Of a stretch of 64,000 bases of DNA, positions 58,095 through 64,000 are shown one piece after another; the first letter of the stretch is position 1; every line of letters begins with the position of its first letter. Both the position numbers and the translations under genes were made by a program. The DNA comes from Plutella xylostella (Eukaryota; Arthropoda; Insecta; Lepidoptera; Plutellidae): NCBI RefSeq assembly GCF_932276165.1, contig NC_063997.1:9434001-9498000 (forward strand), given 5' to 3'. Under the pieces are notes generated by a model. That model searched no databases, was not told the origin of the DNA, and was given only the letters and a program-made list of their open reading frames with translations.

Positions 58095-61000
58095 CCTACT
58101 TTTATAATAAAAAGGACATCCATTTGCTAAAACAAAGAGACAAAGACAAGGAGCTCAAAAAACCGTCATATTATCATATTACAACGTCGTTTTGACAACA
58201 GCTGTCATGTTCGTTAGGAAGGTTATTTATAGCAACGGCAGCCAATTTCACGTGTTGAGATGAGAGGAGGAGGTATTGTGGAGACACTCAGCAGTCAAAA
58301 TCGGTTTATTTTCGGGTGTAAAGTGCCCTTTCTAACGATGATTTTGGGATTAAAGCTTCAAATGAACAGGTATTTTATACTTCAAAAATTCTGTTCTATA
58401 AGGTCCATTTACAAAAAAGTTTTAAATATAAGCCACACTCTAACTGAGTCTTAGGTACCATGGCAACCGCGGAAGAAGATTAGACCTTTCCGGCTACTCA
58501 CCAGTTTTATAAAAAATATACGAGATAAAAATTGTAGTATTCACTGATCCTTGTCTTAAGGCAAACTTACCTACAGTAGAGTTATGGTGAAATAAGAAAT
58601 TACAGGGTTTCTACCAAATAATCGCAATAAAAAACTATTCCTATTGTAATTAATCGAACTTCAGATTTGCAGCCTAGAAAGTTTATACCATACCATAATA
58701 AACACTTCACATACTTCATGCACTATAAAATTAACCATTAACAAAATTTTAAATATTCCACATCGCTTTAAAAACAAACACCAATAACATCGAAGCGTTT
58801 AAAGCGAACAATAAACGAATTTAAAAGGTTCCTTACCCCCATTGTATTAACATCTATGTAGCCTGCGATGAACATTAAAACGAAGGTTTATCGAGACGCT
58901 TAGGACTGTAAAACAGCAGATATAATACCGGGGAGGTTTTACTCGCCCCCGCCTCCTTCGCTCGCCCCCCCGTGATCGATCGGCTCTGTCGCCGTCGCGG
59001 GAACATCCCGAAGGCTCACCGGCTTTGCGTCCAAGCCCGGCGAGCCGATTAATTTAAAAAAATAACACTGTTATCTTATTTCCGCCTCCCGCGTGCCAAT
59101 TTTCTAATTGCTTTGTTACATAGAACAACCTATGTAGCTTTTGTTATTGTTAATTAAAATTGATGGCACGCCAATGCTTTACGATGATTGATTGATCCAA
59201 TGTGATTAATTATTAGGTGAATAATTGCAATGACGTGCTACGCTATTGTGGTTAGCTAAAATTCTGAAGCTACAAATATTCATCATATTTTAGCCATACG
59301 TAGCGTATTATTAAGCTGATTTATGTACAGCAAAGCTTGCTACTGTCCCCACCACGCGACCGCAGCGTGTTGCAAGATGGATGTCGCTGTAACGTGAACT
59401 AAATGGGTGAAATTCATTAGTTGTCCTCCGAGACCAGAGACGGAGTGGCCGTTTGTACCGAGACGAGACCTTGCTGCTGAAACATTCAGCTTATTTGTTA
59501 GGACTTAAACAGCTTAACTGAGATTAATGGGACCGTCTGTAACTATATCTGAGACATAAATACATCATACATTGTGTACATTATCTTCAGAACAAAAAAT
59601 ATTTAATCACATTCATTATAAAAAATAATATTTATGTATAAATAAAAGACTAGAGTAAATTACATGAAAATATGCTTTAAAAGTAACAAGTTATAGATAA
59701 TACTAGAAGAATTTTCCGCTTCTCAATGTAGTGAAAGTTTCTTCCACGGGTCGGACATCCTGAAATCACAGCTATGTTTATTTAATGCTTATTTTCGCAA
59801 GCAGCGCACGTAAGCGTAAGCAGGATATATGGCATGGTTTTATTCCGTACATGATTTATGTCATGAGATGTCACCCTATCTGTACGTGGAACACTCAACT
59901 GGATAGTTGCATTCGTATGGCTTAAAATTTTTGCGGGGACGAATGAATTGGAATTTAAATGTTATATTTTCCACGTTTTTGTGTCGTGGAGTGCAGTCGA
60001 CTGCTGTTCGACTGTAAATTTAAACTAGTTACTTAAGTATATTCCGATAGTGCATGATCGTATGATAGTAGTGACACATAATTTAGTTTACTTACACACT
60101 TTTTAACTATGTATAATCCACTAGAACAGAACTTAATTTTTAAGGAACCTGTCAGACGATACCTATGCATATTACTTATTAATTACTTACTTTTTTTCAC
60201 AAAGCTGTTTGAATCTACAATAATTGATTTTCAGCCTAAATGCTCCTCTCCTCTTCTGCGCTAAAGTTGAAATACCTGCTCGAATATTACAAAAGTTACT
60301 AAAATAATTCCCCTGAAACTCGTTTAAATTTTCCCAACCAACGATTTGAAACCACTGTAGCGAGCCTGAAGTTATTTGAAACGGAATGCACCGTCATATA
60401 TGGCTAGCTAGGCCGTAAAATTTGGCACTAATTCCAACTTTTATTACTAAAATAGCACACTATCAGGTTTATATCCATAATTTTTACTCTATAGTAGTCA
60501 GGTTGTCGTAAAACAGGTAGGTAGGCATTGTAAACTGAAAAGGTTCCCGCTCGTCATTTTAAAAGTTGAGAAAAATATCTGAGTACCTATGTGCAGTTCC
60601 GTTACGTATTTAAGCTTTCCTTAATAACGAGTCGCAAGCTCGCAATTGCCTTTTACATTTTGACAACACAAAGGAGTAATTTTTCAGTACATATACTTAA
60701 TTTATCAGATAGATAGGTAGGAAACCAATTTCATTACATTGACGAGGTAAGTATATAATATAAATCATGTAGATACATATCTACAAACTAGCTGTAACTG
60801 CCATAAATAAATAAAAGGCACGGATAGTCTCAGAAATATATATGAAAAAGATACACAACAATAAACACACAACTTTTACCTTCGCGAAATCCCCAAACGC
60901 AGGAAACTCTATAGATACCTGAGGCAATTTCAGATCTGTTTCCATTGAAACGAAGCGGAATCAAAGAACTCGGTGGAGTAAGACATCAATGTGGAGTTGA

Positions 61001-64000
61001 AAAGGTATTCGGAAATAATTCTCGAGCCGGTAAGATGGAAAAGAAATAACCCGTGAATTTGCACGATGAAACTTTATATGGGGGGTTATAATGTATAGCT
61101 GCTTAAGTACATACTTACTCAGTATTTATTTTTAATACTTTCTTCATAAGTATCAGTTACGTAAGAAGTTAAGTAGCCCTTTCAGTCAAAATTCAACATA
61201 CTAAACACTTGGGGGACGGAAAAAAGAGAATAAGAAAATATACAAAAGGCGTTTAAAAGTCTCGATTTTCAATTATTTAAGTATAGCGTCCCATGGTATA
61301 GGGTAGGATCATTAGTAACAGGTAGTTTCTTCATTTTAAGTCTTGTTTAAAAGTTAATTTATCTTTTATTTCGAAAACAATAGACAATAAAATATACTCG
61401 CACCTTTCTTGTGACAAATATCTGACAAACGATTGACGCCTCTCCGTTACAAAGTGAATTCCATTATTTATTTTCACTTGGAAATTTCGATTTTATCTGA
61501 GACTTAAACCTCGGAATAAATTCATATTTTTCAGTGTATTATTTCCGATACTAAATTAGTATGCTAACTACATAATCAATCATGTCATGGCATAAACACT
61601 TGCAGTGTTCAGGGTAACAAATATAAGTAACTTTTAACTACCTGACAGTTCAGTAAAAAAAAAGTTATAAGTTTTCAGAAACAAAAAGGATCATTTTAAA
61701 TAATCGGACACATACAAATGACCAAGTAAGTAAATGGGCCACCGCGGCGGATAACAATGGCGGGAAATATCACCTCGCTAGAAAGGGGAGAGGTCATATT
61801 TCATTGGTTTCTTTTGTAACAATCCAATGTGAAACTGTTTCAAGTCGTTAGGGAATCATTCGATTGGACGTAATTCGGTTATTTCCTTAGCTGTTCGTAT
61901 TTCTTGAGCTTTGTTGTTTCAATTTCGTATTTTATTTGTTGTCTACATATATGTATATTTTTTCTGCCTTGTAAAAAACTTTCCGAATGTTAATTTAATT
62001 TCAAATTGTAGGTATAACCCTCTGGCCTCTTACTCATCCTATTTCAGCTAACGGTTTTAAACACCCTGTATTACGCCTCCTTTCACCCGCGAGGAACATA
62101 AATGCCAACATGCCGACGTGTCAATATCACGTTTAGGTGTATGAGTCGGGAGAAAATGGCATTATTCCTCAGACGTGTTGATAAAGTTCGACAACCGTTA
62201 ATAAAGGTACCTATGTTATGTTGACTGAAGTCACCTTATAAGGGCCAGATGAAAGCCTATTGTCTACAGCACATGCTGATAGTAGGTCTGTGCCTTTTTG
62301 ACACTCTGGATAGCAACCTATATTTCATTTTTTGTTTTGTATATTGTTTCCAATATAATTGTTGTTGTCTCTGTGTTAAATAATTGTTTCTTCATCTTTT
62401 AGGTAGGTGCGAATGGCCATGTAGTTAGGTTCGGTAACCTATTTTATGTACCTATTTAAGCTTAAAATTGATCATTTTGTTAACAACAGAAGAAATACTA
62501 ATTCAATTGGCTTAACAGCACAGTCACGTTTACAATCACTCGCTCCAAAGAGTTTCGGTTTAAAAAGCGCAAAAGGCGAATGGCAACTCTTTCAGAAGGC
62601 GTAAACATTTAAAAATATTCCATTTGAATTTGCACACAACATCTCGTGCTCGGTAGTTAAATTAAGATAACGCTCAGCGCCGTAGCGTCGGTTGATTACA
62701 TTAACTGGAGCTGTATGCAAATGCGCCGCCATCTTGTGGAGAGCGGCAAAATGGAAAATGGCTGCCGTTGGCGGAAATCATACATGGTGGGCAAATCTGC
62801 AAACAACAACTATTGAATTTAATAATTATTAAGGGTCTGGAAGATAAAAGTGAACATATTTGCCCAGATGTGAAAAACCCAATAGGATATAATAAAACTT
62901 ACACATTAAATTGTTTAAAGGCTAGTTTTAATTAATAGTAGCCTCTAAAATCATTAAGGATTACTACTTAAATAAACTAATTTTCGTAATCGTCATCCAA
63001 CCCGCCACTTCTGGACATGGACCTTTACGATCATGAATCGATGTGAACGAGGATGAATATGCCATCTAAAAGTTTCGTTATAATACGTAGATTGGATATA
63101 GGCCCTGAGAAGGCTTAATTTTAAAAAGAAATGCTATTATTTCCCACATCTATACTAGGTACCAGAGAGGTATATAACACAAAGTATACCTACTCAGTAG
63201 TAAATTATATGTACAAGCGACAGGTCATCATAATACCTAAGTAGCGAGCAAATGGATAGAGCGCGTGCGTTTGATACATTCTGTAATTTGATCGGGTCCC
63301 TGATCGAGGCAATCAAATGCCGTAGTTCATTGGACCGCAACAGATCTAATAAAGCCCTGAGATAGTCGGAACAGAGATGGAGGCAGCTGAGGCGAAGGGT
63401 TGCAATACCTCGCATTCACTCCGATGAATATTGGTTTTCAGGAGAATATCTTAGGTAGCGGGGATCGAGTAACGATTACTGAATAGATACCTATCTTAGA
63501 ATGTATAATTACTGTAGGTACTTATACTTAGTTTATGTTTAGATTGGTGTTGTAAAATTGGTACAATTCTAGTAACACCCTATAGAACATTCATGTTTAT
63601 TTAAGTGTTCGCAAAGTATAATTATGACAATCGATAGAAATAAACAATACCCAACTGAAAACTTACAATAATCTTACAATACACCACACTACCTATCGTC
63701 CAGTCGATCGTTCAGCGATACATTTGAGAAAAGCCAGTACTGAAATCTTCTCACGATAAGAAAAAGAAGTGGTGAAATCTTCAGTTACGCTGGCCAGTAA
63801 TCTTGATCTCGACTCGTAGTTTCGAAGTCGTTAATTATTTCGTGTCCTGCTTTAATGCTACAAGCGACCAAGTTTTTTGTAAACTCAGGCTTTTTAATTA
63901 AATGTCTAGACTGGAGAAGGAGACTAGTATTCAGATTATTTTTGCTTCGCGTGCGCGTTGCAAAATGTAAATCCTCATTCATATTTTTGGTTAAATTTGT
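58095..64000. other. No gene seen to the right edge
   Basis: AT-rich and probably still within the first long intron of the signal-peptide gene at 53002, if that call holds. A GC-rich patch at about 58930-59045 and a segment near 62700-62790 with ATGCAAAT (an octamer, POU-type site) and GCCGCCATCTTG are possible regulatory sequences. A 73-codon minus-strand frame at 63194-63415 is unrecognised. Confidence 0.4.

Overview
The window reads as nuclear DNA of a moth or butterfly (Lepidoptera). It is AT-rich and almost gene-free. It carries repeats I recognise from lepidopteran genomes: short Helitron-like elements ending in CTAG, the 'CCGACTTCAAAAAAAGG' family, the 'GGCCAAGTGCGAGTCGGGCT' family, a tRNA-derived SINE and many short MITEs. 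Long introns with small GC-rich exons and ordinary GT/AG splice sites also fit an insect. No operon, rRNA gene, functional tRNA gene or CRISPR array is visible.

Two host genes are supported. On the minus strand, 15172-15264 is the start-codon exon of the cell-polarity gene lethal(2) giant larvae. Its probable first non-coding exon and promoter lie at about 15590-15869, and everything to its left (1-15171) appears to be a long intron that runs past the window edge. On the plus strand, 53000-53092 is a start-codon exon encoding a signal peptide. I do not recognise its gene and see no later exon before the right edge.

Most of what can be identified elsewhere is mobile DNA. (1) 31897-37127 is a complete minus-strand LTR retrotransposon with identical 111-bp LTRs, a 4-bp target duplication, a tRNA-Arg-type primer site and a polypurine tract, but a 5-kb AT-rich interior with no gag or pol: a recently moved, non-autonomous LARD-like element. 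(2) 53828-55106 is an older, internally deleted LTR element with a tRNA-Trp-type primer site and a 5-bp target duplication, about 0.7 kb from the signal-peptide exon. (3) 48893-50614 is a 5'-truncated LINE with an intact 474-residue reverse transcriptase frame whose catalytic core is sharply GC-rich. (4) 47930-48600 is the tail of a different LINE. (5) 15870-16617 is a non-autonomous hAT element with an exact 8-bp target duplication, directly upstream of l(2)gl. (6) There are two near-full Helitron-like elements, a tRNA-derived SINE and at least five MITEs with recognisable target duplications, including a 44-bp palindrome flanked by an 8-bp duplication.

The remaining long stretches show only scattered GC-rich patches, simple repeats and unclassified inverted repeats, and are described as such. 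The strongest candidate for something undescribed is the LARD-like element at 31897-37127.
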